Below, piece by piece: positions 23,953 to 34,600 of a stretch of DNA of 64,000 nucleotides (the first letter of the stretch is position 1; each line of letters starts with the position of its first letter). Source of the DNA: Paenibacillus phyllosphaerae (GTDB lineage Bacteria; Bacillota; Bacilli; Paenibacillales; Paenibacillaceae); NCBI RefSeq assembly GCF_014192105.1, contig NZ_JACHXK010000023.1, positions 31,096 through 95,095 of the forward strand, given 5' to 3'. Under the pieces are notes generated by a model. It was not told where the DNA came from. It saw only the letters and a program-made list of their open reading frames with translations, and did no database searches. The position numbers and the translations under genes were made by a program.

Positions 23953-25047
23953 TTACAACGTCTTCAGCTTCTCGCCCAGCAGCGCGAACGCTTCTTCCAG
24001 CTTCACCTTCGGAATCGCCTCGTAACGATCCCCGAGACTGAGCTCGAAATACGATTCCGCTTCGCCGCGTACGCGTACATAGGACGTAAGGCCGACGCCC
24101 GTACGTTCGCATACTTCCGCCAGGATCGGTGTCATCTGCTCCACCGTCGCTGCCATGTGCACATGGAACATATTCGACACCGGGACGGACGGAACGGTCT
24201 TAATCCGTTCTCCGCATGCGTTGACATAACGGGCTAACTCCTGCGCTTCCTCGTAATATTGCGCCATCTTGCCAGCGCGATGCTCGTAGTAATAATCCGC
24301 GCTCAGAATATACGGATACAGGTGGATCAGATCGCCGCCGTGGCGTCTTTTCCACACTTTGGACTGCTCGGTGAAGGCCGTATCGCCGGCCAGAATCGCG
24401 CCCGCTACGCCGCCGATGCCTTTGTAGAACGACATATAGACGCTATCGAACAACGCGCAGATCTCTTCCGCGCTCTTCTGGTAGAACGGAAGAATCTCAA
24501 GGAGCCGCGCGCCGTCCAGGTGCAGTTTGATCCCCTGCTCCTTGCAGTAAGCGGAGATGGCTTCCAGCTCTTCGAAGGCCGGCAGTTGGCCGCCGATCTC
24601 TCGCTGCGGCAGTTCGAGCAGCAAACATGCGATGGGCCGGTCGATCCGCTTGACATCCTCCAGCGTGATGACCTGTTCCTTATCGCCAAGCAGCACCGGT
24701 TCGATGTGATGCAGCTCGTGCAGCCCGCGCTCCTCGTGAATTTCAAGATGGCTGAGCGGATGGTAGGCGACTTGCTTCAGTCCCCGTTCGTCGCACCAGA
24801 TGCGCAGCGCGATCTGTTGAGCCATCGTGCCGCTCGGGAAGAAGACGGCGGATTCCTTGCCGAGCAGAAGCGCCATTTTGCGCTGAAAATCTTCAATAAT
24901 GGCTCCCTTACCGTACATATCTGCAACCATGTTGTCGTCCATTCGCGCAAGTGCCTCTTTCAACACCTGAATGTCCCGATTGCCATGCCCGCCGAGTTTA
25001 TATGCTGCTTGATTGAATGCTTCCAATAATGGGTTGGTGTTCTCCAT
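23953..25047 (-). CDS. PLP-dependent lyase, threonine aldolase / beta-eliminating lyase family
   Basis: 364 residues of fold-type I. PSGTMAQQIALRIW (about 71-84) is the phosphate-binding turn, HLDGARLLE contains Asp178 that contacts the pyridine nitrogen, and MSFYKGIGG contains Lys209, the Schiff-base lysine. This order and spacing match low-specificity L-threonine aldolases, which split threonine or allo-threonine to glycine and acetaldehyde. The sequence around the active site (YKGIGGVAG) differs somewhat from standard LtaE, so another beta-hydroxy amino acid or a tryptophanase-like reaction is possible. It is cytoplasmic. It is probably a single gene; the Shine-Dalgarno is GAGGG. Confidence 0.88.
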   Translation of the reverse strand: MENTNPLLEAFNQAAYKLGGHGNRDIQVLKEALARMDDNMVADMYGKGAIIEDFQRKMALLLGKESAVFFPSGTMAQQIALRIWCDERGLKQVAYHPLSHLEIHEERGLHELHHIEPVLLGDKEQVITLEDVKRIDRPIACLLLELPQREIGGQLPAFEELEAISAYCKEQGIKLHLDGARLLEILPFYQKSAEEICALFDSVYMSFYKGIGGVAGAILAGDTAFTEQSKVWKRRHGGDLIHLYPYILSADYYYEHRAGKMAQYYEEAQELARYVNACGERIKTVPSVPVSNMFHVHMAATVEQMTPILAEVCERTGVGLTSYVRVRGEAESYFELSLGDRYEAIPKVKLEEAFALLGEKLKTL

Positions 25048-25131
25048 TTGCCCTCAACCTTTCTCACGATGCCGATTCTCGTACAACGATTTAGTATACC
25101 ATAGGGCAGTCTAGCAGATGAAACGCCAAAA

Positions 25132-25165
25132 AGACCCTCTTCCCACCGATACGGGAAGAAGGTCT
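25132..25165 (-). terminator. Terminator of the DUF2325 gene
   Basis: 13-bp stem (AGACCTTCTTCCC / GGGAAGAGGGTCT, one mismatch) and 8-base loop, with TTTTTGG on the minus strand. It is about 90 bases past the stop. Confidence 0.8.
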
Positions 25166-25257
25166 ATCTACAAGTCGAATATGCTGTAATTGCTGCCACC
25201 AACCTTTAGTTCGTTATCAAGTTACGCGATGTGTAGAGGGAGTTGATTGCTACAAGA

Positions 25258-25554
25258 TTAACCGATCAGGCGAAGCGCCTTCTCGAAAGCGCCCGTCGCG
25301 CCAAAGCCGTCATGGTAATCGATCTTCTTGCCTTTCTTCTCCGCCAGCTCGCGTACCGCCCACATCGAGGTATGCTTGATCGCGCCTCTTAGAATGATCA
25401 CCACATCCGCCCGGTTAATGATTCGGGTAAAATAACTCTCCACCGAACCGCCGCCCGTCTTGCCATCGTGATGCTCCACGATAAACCCATGCCGCTCGCC
25501 GAGCTTATTGAACGTATTCGTCTGACTGCCACCGATAATCGCTACAACCTTCAT
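25258..25554 (-). CDS. DUF2325 domain protein
   Basis: 98 residues starting at the ATG at 25554, six bases after GGAGGG; an ATG two codons earlier abuts the site. It is a single Rossmann-like DUF2325 domain: VVAIIGGSQTNTFNKLGERHGF, HHDGKTGGG, ADVVIILRGAIKHTSMWAVRELA and DGFGATGAFEKAL. The family is common in Firmicutes and is often found next to membrane or redox genes; its biochemical role is unknown. It is cytoplasmic and is transcribed alone, with its own terminator. Confidence 0.85.
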   Translation of the reverse strand: MKVVAIIGGSQTNTFNKLGERHGFIVEHHDGKTGGGSVESYFTRIINRADVVIILRGAIKHTSMWAVRELAEKKGKKIDYHDGFGATGAFEKALRLIG

Positions 25555-25997
25555 CCTCATCCCTCCGCGTCTGAAGCTTACCGCTCCCGTTTGTAAATTA
25601 TTGTTACTTCTATCATAACTCCAATTACTTTAAAGTCAATAAGTTTAGTCGGATTTAAAATTAAAAATAAACCAGGGCTTGGTTATTGCCCCGGTTCATT
25701 GCTGGCGGATCGTTCCTTATTGGCTAGCGCCGGTCGCAGGCTCGGACCGCTTGGCAATCGACACAGCCATCTTCTCGATGGAAACGGCTCGATCATGCGT
25801 TAGAACGCATTTTCAACGAACTTTAAGCACCCGCTTATAGTCAATACCTATAACCATAATGAGATATATCTATTTCAATAATGAAGAACAAAGCAGTAGT
25901 ATGGATCTAACCAGATGGAACGGCTATCGTCGCCTTTCATGGCGGCACGCATTCCATGCAACAAACGATGATCTAAATAGCGAAGGAGTGAAGCGTT
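25555..25997. other. Intergenic region with a minus-strand terminator-like hairpin
   Basis: About 440 bases without a clear gene. At about 25670-25696, AACCGGGGC and GCCCTGGTT flank a short loop and are followed on the minus strand by TTATTTTTAATTTT, a terminator with no intact gene upstream. A short minus-strand frame before it reads MAVSIAKRSEPATGASQ and then stops, so this may be the tail of a decayed gene. The right half should carry the promoter of the methyltransferase gene. Confidence 0.5.
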
Positions 25998-26672
25998 ATG
26001 AATCCATACGTGAAACAGCAGTTCGATCAGGTCGCCAAGGAATACGATCAGCAGCGCAGAGGACTTATCCCGTGCTTCGATGATTTCTACGGCATTGCCG
26101 CATCATGGGTCCATGCCACTGCTCAGGAACCGCGCATTCTCGATCTCGGCGCAGGCACCGGCTTGTTCTCCGCGTTCGTGCAGCAGAAGTACCCGCAAGG
26201 CCAATTCACCTTAATGGACCTTAGCGAGGCCATGCTCGACCAAGCCGGGATCCGATTCGGCGATCACCCGAACGTGAAGCGGATTGTGGCGGACTACACG
26301 GCTTTCCCGACAACGGAGCCCTATGACGCCATCATCTCCTCGCTGTCCATCCACCATCTGACGCACGAAGCGAAGCAGGCGCTGTTCCGCCATATCTTCG
26401 CCGCGCTGAAGGACGGCGGCGTGTTCGTCAATGCCGACCAAGCCGCTGGACCATCGGCTTTCTTCGATGAGAAATACCGGCAGCTGTGGCTGCAGGAGAT
26501 CGGCCGAAGCGGCTTACCGCAAGCGGCGATCGACGCCTCCATTGAACGCCGCAAGCTGGACATCAACGCGACGGTGAGCGATCAACTGGCATGGCTGCGG
26601 GAGGCGGACTTCAGCGAAGTCGATTGCGTCTATAAGCATTATGATTTTGCGGTCTTCGTCGCGATCAAGTAA
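25998..26672 (+). CDS. Class I SAM-dependent methyltransferase
   Basis: 224 residues. Motif I is ILDLGAGTGLFSAF (about 46-59), followed by TLMDLSEAMLDQA (the acidic residue that binds the SAM ribose) and YDAIISSLSIHHL (motif for methyltransferase family 11/25). The substrate cannot be told from the sequence; such stand-alone enzymes methylate small molecules, quinones or tRNA. The ATG follows GAAGGAGTGAAG. It has its own terminator shared with the convergent lrgB gene. Confidence 0.88.
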   Translation: MNPYVKQQFDQVAKEYDQQRRGLIPCFDDFYGIAASWVHATAQEPRILDLGAGTGLFSAFVQQKYPQGQFTLMDLSEAMLDQAGIRFGDHPNVKRIVADYTAFPTTEPYDAIISSLSIHHLTHEAKQALFRHIFAALKDGGVFVNADQAAGPSAFFDEKYRQLWLQEIGRSGLPQAAIDASIERRKLDINATVSDQLAWLREADFSEVDCVYKHYDFAVFVAIK

Positions 26673-26692
26673 CAAGGTGAGCGATAGGACAA

Positions 26693-26723
26693 AAGCTGCC
26701 GGTCTCAGATAGACCGGCAGCTT
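26693..26723. terminator. Bidirectional terminator between methyltransferase and lrgB-like genes
   Basis: Perfect 13-bp stem AAGCTGCCGGTCT / AGACCGGCAGCTT with a 5-base loop, flanked by ATTAT on one side and TTTTGTCC on the other. Confidence 0.88.
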
Positions 26724-26743
26724 ATTATGTTGCGGGATCTCGC

Positions 26744-27439
26744 CTATCGAAAAAACAGCAGCGTCACCGGCACCGACAGCACGGTCATGACGACGCCCAT
26801 GACGCCCATCGCAAGCCCCGCGTACGCGCCTTGAACCTGCGAATCGCGCATCACCTTGGCCGTGCCTATTCCATGCGCAGCGGTGCCGACGGCAAGACCG
26901 ATCGCGCGATCGCTGCGAACGCCGATCAGACGCAGAAAGGACACGCCGACGAGGCTGCCGAACAGCCCCGTCAGGACGGTGAACACCGCGCCCAGCTCGG
27001 GTACTCCGCCATACAGGCGGACAAGCTCAAGCGCGATTGGCGTCGTAGCGGATTTCGGCATCATGGAAGCGGCCAGCTCTTCGTTCCCGCCGAGGCACAG
27101 GACAATTGCCGCATTGCCGGCCAGACTGACGCAAGCGCCAAGCGTAACGCCGACAAGTATCGGCAGCCACTGTTCCATAATACGCTGCCAGTTGCGATAC
27201 AACGGCAGCGCAAGCGCGACGGTCGCCGGCCCGAGCAAGAACGTAATCAGGCTGCCGCCTTGATTGTAGTCCTCATAAGGAATATCGAGCACGCTCAGCA
27301 TCACTATGAGAATGACCGAGCAGAGCAGCAGCGGATGGATCCAACGGTACCGCTTGGACAGCTGCAGCGACAGCTCGAAGACGCCGATCGTGGCCGCAAC
27401 GCCGAAGACGGGCATCGACCAGACTTCATGCCCCCACAT
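26744..27439 (-). CDS. lrgB: LrgB/CidB-like membrane protein
   Basis: 231 residues with about seven predicted helices. The LrgB family is recognised by the middle segment MMPKSATTPIALEL and by AVGTAAHGIGTAKVM near the C-terminus. LrgB works with LrgA in a membrane pair that modulates murein hydrolase activity or exports small molecules such as pyruvate. The ATG is six bases after AGGGGAG, and the gene overlaps the end of the lrgA-like gene by 14 bases, so expression is coupled. It is last in a HAD-lrgA-lrgB operon. Confidence 0.88.
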   Translation of the reverse strand: MWGHEVWSMPVFGVAATIGVFELSLQLSKRYRWIHPLLLCSVILIVMLSVLDIPYEDYNQGGSLITFLLGPATVALALPLYRNWQRIMEQWLPILVGVTLGACVSLAGNAAIVLCLGGNEELAASMMPKSATTPIALELVRLYGGVPELGAVFTVLTGLFGSLVGVSFLRLIGVRSDRAIGLAVGTAAHGIGTAKVMRDSQVQGAYAGLAMGVMGVVMTVLSVPVTLLFFR

Positions 27440-27797
27440 GGTGCTCCCCTTTCTGCACTCGCCGTTTGCGCGCTTCCATCAACTGAATCGCGTAACCAGT
27501 TGCCGCCAGTACGAGCAGCGACCCCGGCACGACCGCGCCCGTTACGGGCAGCCAATTCTGCTTCAGCATTGGCGCATATACCATCACGCCTACAATGATC
27601 GGAGCGAAGAACAACATCAGGCGAGAGAGCAGCAGCTCGGCTGCCTCCTTAATCCAGGCTTCCTTAATCCAGCCTTGGAGCAGCGCGGCCAGGAGCAGCA
27701 CCATCCCGACCACTTGACCGGGCAGCGGCGCGCCCAGCGCAAACGTAATCAGCTCTCCGAGCAGCCAGAAGGCAGCCAGGATGGCGAATCCTCTCAT
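27426..27797 (-). CDS. lrgA: LrgA/CidA-like holin-type membrane protein
   Basis: 123 residues with four predicted helices. The hallmark PLPGQVVGMVLLLAAL is in the first part and FFAPIIVGVMVYAPML in the middle, as in LrgA/CidA proteins. The start ATG overlaps the stop of the HAD gene (ATGA), and the gene overlaps lrgB by 14 bases at its end, showing a tight operon. An in-frame near-repeat (GWIKEAWIKEA) is a small local duplication. It likely forms the membrane partner of LrgB. LytTR-type regulators that usually control lrgAB are not seen nearby. Confidence 0.88.
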   Translation of the reverse strand: MRGFAILAAFWLLGELITFALGAPLPGQVVGMVLLLAALLQGWIKEAWIKEAAELLLSRLMLFFAPIIVGVMVYAPMLKQNWLPVTGAVVPGSLLVLAATGYAIQLMEARKRRVQKGEHHVGA

Positions 27798-28438
27798 GTA
27801 CGCTCCAATGCTTCGATATACACTTTGAAATCCGCAATCGATGTGAATAGCTCGTCAGGCGACGTCGACCGGAGCTGCTCGATGTCTGCCGTCTCGGCCC
27901 ATGCCGCGGCAACCGCTCCTACGCCTGCTTCTCTCGAGTTCAGAATATCGCTCGGCGAATCGCCTATGTAGATGCATTCGGCCGGATGAACCCCAAGACG
28001 CTCTACGACAGCCGCGATGCCCTGAACCTTGCGGGGGCCATGCACCCAACCTGTCTCTATCACTTCAAAATATTCCCGCATCCCGAAGATCTCTAGTGTA
28101 ATCTCCGTGCTCCGCGCTCCCTTGCCCGTCACCATCGCCAACCGAAGTCCCTTGGCCTTCGCAAGCTCGATGATGTCGATCATGCCCTCGAAAGGCTTCT
28201 CGCACATCGGGTGAAGCTTGCGGTAATGGATGAGATAATCTTCAACGCCCTGCTCCTCGTGTTCCGGAATGAGCGCGCGGATCGTCCCTTCCTCCGAAGG
28301 ACCGAAGGTCGCGATAATCTCCTGATCGCTCAACGTCCGGCCCGCAAGCGGTTCAATCGCATTCTTGAATGCTCGAATACATAACGGTAACGTATTGCCG
28401 ATCGTCCCATCCAGATCAAAAATCAGACATTGCGCCAC
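27794..28438 (-). CDS. HAD-superfamily phosphatase
   Basis: 214 residues, GTG start after GGGAGAGAG. Motif I is FDLDGTIGNT (Asp8 nucleophile and Asp10). A small helical cap follows, then MVTGKGARST (motif II Thr), and the loop YIGDSPSDILNSREAG supplies the metal-binding Asp pair. It resembles phosphoglycolate phosphatases and beta-phosphoglucomutase-like enzymes. Substrate unknown, cytoplasmic. It overlaps lrgA by four bases, so it is the first gene of that operon, an arrangement I do not know as a standard one. Confidence 0.9.
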   Translation of the reverse strand: MAQCLIFDLDGTIGNTLPLCIRAFKNAIEPLAGRTLSDQEIIATFGPSEEGTIRALIPEHEEQGVEDYLIHYRKLHPMCEKPFEGMIDIIELAKAKGLRLAMVTGKGARSTEITLEIFGMREYFEVIETGWVHGPRKVQGIAAVVERLGVHPAECIYIGDSPSDILNSREAGVGAVAAAWAETADIEQLRSTSPDELFTSIADFKVYIEALERT

Positions 28439-28556
28439 AATTGCTCTCTCCCTTCCATATCGGCCAGCTTAGGCAGACCGCATAGGCCCGCCGTCGCTCG
28501 CCATCCTACTCTTCCCATACTCTATCATGAAAGTGCCGAGGCCGTGTACAGCAAAA

Positions 28557-28593
28557 AGCAGCCTTACCCCGTCCGAGACGAGATAAGGCCGCT
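28557..28593 (-). terminator. Terminator of the GH3-GH30 surface enzyme gene
   Basis: Stem AGCGGCCTTA / TAAGGCTGCT (one mismatch) with a 17-base loop and TTTTTGC on the minus strand. It is 24 bases past the stop. Confidence 0.82.
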
Positions 28594-28616
28594 CTGGATG
28601 AAACTCGAATTACCTC

Positions 28617-31600
28617 TTACTGTCGAGCAAAAAGCTTGAAAATCACGGTTGCGGCTTGCGCTCTCGTCGCATTCGCTTTTGGCGCGAAGCTGCCGTCCGG
28701 CATGCCGGTCATAATGGCCGCGCCTTGAACCGCCGCTGCCGCTTCCTTCGCGTATGGAGCGATTTGCGCTTCATCTGTAAAGGACGCCTGACCGCTGCCC
28801 TCGAAGTCCATCTTCAGATGCTGGCCGACGCGGTGGATCATAACCGCCATTTCCTCCCGCGTAATACGGTCGTTCACGCCGAAGCTGCCGTACTGCTTGC
28901 CCTTGACGATGCCCAGCTTCTGGGCGCTCGCAACTGCGCCCGCATACCATGTGCCTGGCTGTACATCCGTGAATGCAGCTGTCGCCGTGTCATCCTGCAG
29001 GTCGAACGCATCGACCAGCATCTTGATGAACGCTGCGCGCGTGACTTCGCCGTTCGGATCGAACAGCCCGTTGCCCGTACCGTTAATGGCGCCTCTTGCC
29101 GCCAGCGCCTCAATGCTGTCTTGTGCCCATGCAGCCTGCTCAAGATCGCTGAAAGTAACATTCGCAGAAGCTGCCGCATACGTGCTGAAATGTTCCGCCG
29201 TGAAATCTACCGTTCCCATTGCCGGATTGTACTTACTTTGTTTCACGACTTCGAGCGTGCCCGCATCGCTCACATAGTAGATGACAACCTGATGCGGCTT
29301 CTCTTCCGCTTTCAGTCGATAAGGAATCGCAACCTCCACCTGGTGCTCGCCGAAGCTGTTCACCGGCTTGCCGTCGATCGCCAGTTCGAAGTCATAGATA
29401 ACGCCGCCATCCAGCTGCTGCCGCACATCTGCCGGAAGGGAGGCAGGGTCAACCGCCGATACCGTCAACTCAAGCGTTCCTGCAACCGTGCCATCTAAGC
29501 TGCGCAGCAAGTCCGCCGGAATCGTAAGTACAGCCAAGCCCGTGTCCAGCTGGATCGTCTTGGTCGTCTCGTTCAATGCCAGCTCATCCGCCGGCAGAGA
29601 CAGTTTCACTTGTTTCGTTCCTGCAGCAGGCTTGACGACGAGCGCGACCTTGCCATCTTTGCTGCTCGCGACGCCAGCCTCAAGCTGTGCTTCCGTAACC
29701 TGAACAGTGGCCGTGCCATCGCTATCGGTTATCGGCTCGACCGTGATCGTGCCATTGCCTGTAGTCGGTTCGGGCTGCTGCGGTCCCGTTGGCTCCGCAG
29801 GCGTTGTCGGATACGGATACGATCCGCCACCACCGGATTGCTTGACGGTTACGACCGCCGTTGCCTCATGGCCGCCGTCTTCGGACTTGACCGTAATCGT
29901 CGTCTTGCCGTATGCAAGCGCCGTTACTTGACCGCGTTCATCGACCGTCGCCACGCTTGGTGCGCTGGAAGTCCAGGTCAGCGCGTCGTTACTGACGATT
30001 TCCGGCATGAATACCGCCTTCAGCTCGCCGGTCTCATCTTTGCCGAGCTTAAGCTCGGTTGGTTCCAGCTTAATTCCGGTCACGGCAACTTCCGCGTCCG
30101 GTGCGGCGTAGAACGCCACATAGCTGTCCGTCATCCCGTTCTTCGTCACGATCGCGCGAACGACTTGGCCGGACGTCACGGCCACCGGAGCCGTGTAGAG
30201 TGCGCTGTCCTTGGTCGGCAGCGACCCATCGAGCGTATAGCGAATCGCCGCGCCTTCGATGTTCGTCGTCAAGGTAACCAGCTTCGCACCGTAATCCGTT
30301 GCTGCCGCAGAGATAACCGGCGCTGCGGCCTGCGTCACGACCGCTTCAGGCGTGCCCGGCTCCAGCGAGAACCAGTCGAAGTTGAAGCCATCGCCTTGGT
30401 CGACGATACGAATGGTCTGCTCGCCTTTCTTTAATGCCACGCCGAACGAAGCTTGCGCGTAGTTGCCCCATCCGCCCGTGGAAGGAAGGGATACGGAACC
30501 TTTTGCCGTTCCGTCGGATAAGAGCACTGCCGACACCCCGCCTTGCGGCGTTGCGTACTGCAACCGTACTTTGTACCAACCATCCTCTGGTACGGAAATA
30601 AGGTAGTCGAACGTCGACCCGCCAACCGTATACCCCAGATTGTTCCGCTCATTGCCGTACTGAATGACCTGTTGTCCGGCCGCGATGAACGATTCCGCCT
30701 CCGCGATCAGGACGCCGCCTTCTCCCTTGCGCGTTGCGGTGACGATCTCGAAGCCGAGTTCCCTCAGATCGAAATTGCCGTTCGAACCTTGCACGCGAAG
30801 GGTCTGCACGCCTTCTTGCAGCACGACGGCCAGCCTTGCGCCGACGAAATCGGTCGAGCCGTACAGATTCGGGATCACGTACGAACCGAGCGTATTGCCG
30901 GCTCCGTCTTGCAAGAGGAAGCCGCCGCCATTCGGAGAAGCTACCTTCATCGTCACCGCGTAGGTGGTTTCGGCCGGTACATTAAGCTTGAATTCGGCCC
31001 AATCTCCGGTACCGAAGCCGGTCAGCTTCGCATTGGCTGTACCTGCGCCGTCGACGGATACGCCGGACAGCTGATAATAATCATTCCCCGTCACGGCCGA
31101 TGCCATGATGTCCGTCGGCTCCTGCTTGTGGCCCGCTCCGATCAGATTGACGGTGCCGACCAGCGTCTGGCCGCCAGTCGAATCCGCGTAAGCCGTAACC
31201 GGTACGTGGAAGGACAACGTCGTATTCGTCTCGTATGGCTTCTCGCTATCCCAGAGCAGCTGGACGTTCGCTTCTCCAGGATTCACCAGCGTAACCGTCC
31301 CCTTCGTAATGCCGAGGTCTGCGGCCTCGCCGCCAAGCGTAATGTCCGCCAATGCCGCCTCGTTGAACGTGCCGCCGCTCAGCTTGAGGCTGACCGTCTG
31401 TTCATTCACGTCGTAGAGCAGCGTCTGCGGATCGACCGTCAGGACAACGGGCTCTTTCTCTTCCTCGACGATAATCCGGTCCCACTTGTAGGTGAGGACG
31501 GATTTGGCCGGGATCGTGCCCGCGATTTGCGTCCCGTCGCTGACAAGCTTGAAGGTCTGCGACTTGTTCGTCTGGTTGATGACCACCGATACGATCGTCT

Positions 31601-34600
31601 TCTCGTCCGGGCTAAGGAAGGACACGTTCGTCACCTTATCCTTCGACCCGTAGTTGCTGTCGATGCGAATATAATCCGGGCGGACGAACTTCGAGAAGTT
31701 GCCCAGCATGTAATATTCCGGCGTCAGCCAGTAGCCGTCCTGGTTGCTCGAATCTTTGATCACCATCGTAGGGTCAGGCGTGCCGACCCATTGGTGGGAG
31801 GCGATATCGCTGTCGAGCATGACGACCCAGGAGTTGTAGCTCCGCGCCCAGTTGCGGAAATATTGCGCGATCCGGTCCGCGCCGGTCGTGCCCCATACCG
31901 CACGTTCGGTGAGGTAAATATTTTCGTCCGGATACATGTCGTGCAGTTCGGTCATCATCGTCGGTTCGCCGGCGTAATCGTGGAAAGCCGTGCCGTCGAT
32001 CGCTTCCTGATTGGCCGGATCTGCCAGCATCGGCGCCGGGTAACTCATCGCGTCGTTGAAGTTGTGGTCGAAGATCCACAGCTTCACATCATTCAGGCCA
32101 ACCGCGTCCAACTTCTTGCGCAGCAGCTTCGCCAGCTCCGCCTCCTGCTGCCACGGCATCTTCGTGCTCGGGTATTCGATCTCGAGCAGCGGTTCGTTCT
32201 GCAGCGTCATCGCCGAGATGTTGATGCCCTGCTCCTTATACGCTTGAATAAACTTGACGTAATAGTCCGCGAGCACCGGCAAGTATTCGTCCTTCACCGA
32301 GCCCTTGATCATGCTGTCGGTCGTCTTCATCCAACCCGGAGGACTCCATGGCGAAGCGAAGAATTTCATGTCCGGCTTGATCGCGACGATCTTCTTCAGC
32401 ACGTCGATGATGCCGTAATCGATATCCTTCTGGATCGAAAAATGCTCCAGTTTCACATCGGTCTCGCCGGCTGGCATGTCGTCGTACGAGTAGAACTTGC
32501 GGGACGTGAAGTCCGCCGTTCCGATCGTCAGGCGCGTCATGCTCATGCCGATGCCTTCGGTGTCGCTCATCAGCTTCTTCAGCAGCTCTTCTTGCTTCGC
32601 CGCGGACAGCTTCGTCAGGTTGAACACCGTCGATTCCTCCATGGAGGAACCCATGCCCATGATCGACTGGTATTGCTTATTCGCGTTAATCTTGATCGTC
32701 GTCACGTCGGCATCTTCGCCTACAGAGGTCAGATCGGTATCGCCTTGTTGCGTCAGTTGGGACGCTTCGTCGCCTGCCTGCCATTGCGGCGCGTAATACC
32801 ACCGCATATTCTGGCTGTTACGTTCGGTGGACAGCCAGCTCTCTACCGCGCCTTGACCGCCCTCGACCGGAGCTTGCGGCGTGATCGTGCCGCCCGTGTC
32901 GCCCTCATCGACGACAGCTGGAGTGAACCCGGCCGAGCCGAACCAGTTGAAGTTGAGGCCGCCGTTCGTGAACACCAGCTTGATTTTCTGTACGCCCGCG
33001 GCAAGCGCGACGCCTTTCACGGTCGCCGTCTGCCAGCTTTGCCAGCCGCCCGTGTAGCCTACGCCCGTCAGCTTGCCCAGCTCGCTGCCGTTCGCATCCA
33101 GGATCTGCATGCCGGAATCCGTGATAGATGCTTCGCCTCCGGCGTAACGGAAGTCGATGTCATAAGCGCCTGCCGTCGGCACGTTGATGTAATATTCGAG
33201 CCAAGCATCTTTTGCCGTATAGCCGATATTTTGCCCGCCGCCGGTGTCCGACGTGTTCTCGGTCTGAAGGCCGGGGGACTTCGCAACGAACTTCTCGGCT
33301 TCCACGCGCTCGTATGGCTGCTGATCCCCCGGCTTATCCGGGATCGGCTTCAGATCCGGCGTCGCCTCTTCCTTCGTCAAGCCGTAGCCATAGTCGAACT
33401 GCACGTATTTCTCTTCGAGGTTAGACGTGCCTGCCGCGGATTTGGTATAAGCTTCGGTGAAAAACGGCCAACGCACAGGCAGCTTGCCCGAAAAGTCGCG
33501 CTCGCCGAACAGTACGTCGGCAACGCCATCTCCCTCGGTGCCTGGCAGCCAGGCCTCAATAAGGCCATCCCAATCGCTGAGGCGATCGCCGATCATGAGC
33601 GGACGGCCGGAGACGAGTACCGCGATCGTCGGCACGCCGGATGCCTTCACGTTATCAAGCGTTGCCTGATCTTCGGTATCAAGCACGAGCTTGTTCAGGT
33701 TATCCCCGTTGCTCTCGGCATAAGGCGCCTCGCCGACGAAGACGATCGCGACGTCGTGGCCCGCCGCTCCGCGACCATGCTTGTTGTACGTCACGTCCTT
33801 GGAATCGCCGACCTTCTCGCGGATTCCCTCGAGAATCGTTGTTCCATCCGTCGTCTTGCCCGCGGCGCCCTGCCACGTAATCGACCAGCCGCCGGATTGC
33901 AGGCCGATGTTGTCCGCGCTCTTGCCCGCGATGAAGATATCGTCCATCGCTTCCAGCTGAGACAGAATCGGCTCGCCGTTCACCTCGTCGTTCTTGAGGA
34001 GCACGAGCGATTCGCTTACCGCCTGGCGAGCCAGCGCGCGATGCTCGTCGGAGCCGAAATCTGCCGCCAAGCTCGGATCCGTCATCGGATGCTCGAATGC
34101 GCCGGACTCGAATTTGACGCGCAGGATGCGGCTTACCGCGTCGTCGATTCGCGCCTGCGTGATTTTGTCCTCGGCCACAAGCTCCTTCAGGTAGGTGATC
34201 GTCGCCTTCCAATCCGTAGGCATCATCATCATGTCGACGCCTGCATTGACGGCGACCCGGATCTGATCCTTCAAGCCGCTGACCGCCTTGCCATCCCAGT
34301 CCTTCGTAATCTGCTGCACCGCGTTATAGTCCGAGATGACGAAGCCGGTGAATCCCAGCTGTCCCTCGCCGGTTCCCTTCAGCGCATCGGTGAGCAAACG
34401 CTTGTTGGCGTGCATCTTGATGCCCTGGATGCTGCTGTAAGAAGCCATGACCGTACGCGCGCCGGCCTTGATCGCAGCCTCATACATCGGCAGGTTCAAC
34501 GCGGCGACCTCTTCCTCCGTCATGCCCGTGATGTTGCCTTGGTTGACGCCGCCATCGGTAAGGCCTTCGCCCAGATAATGCTTCACCGTTGCCACGACGC

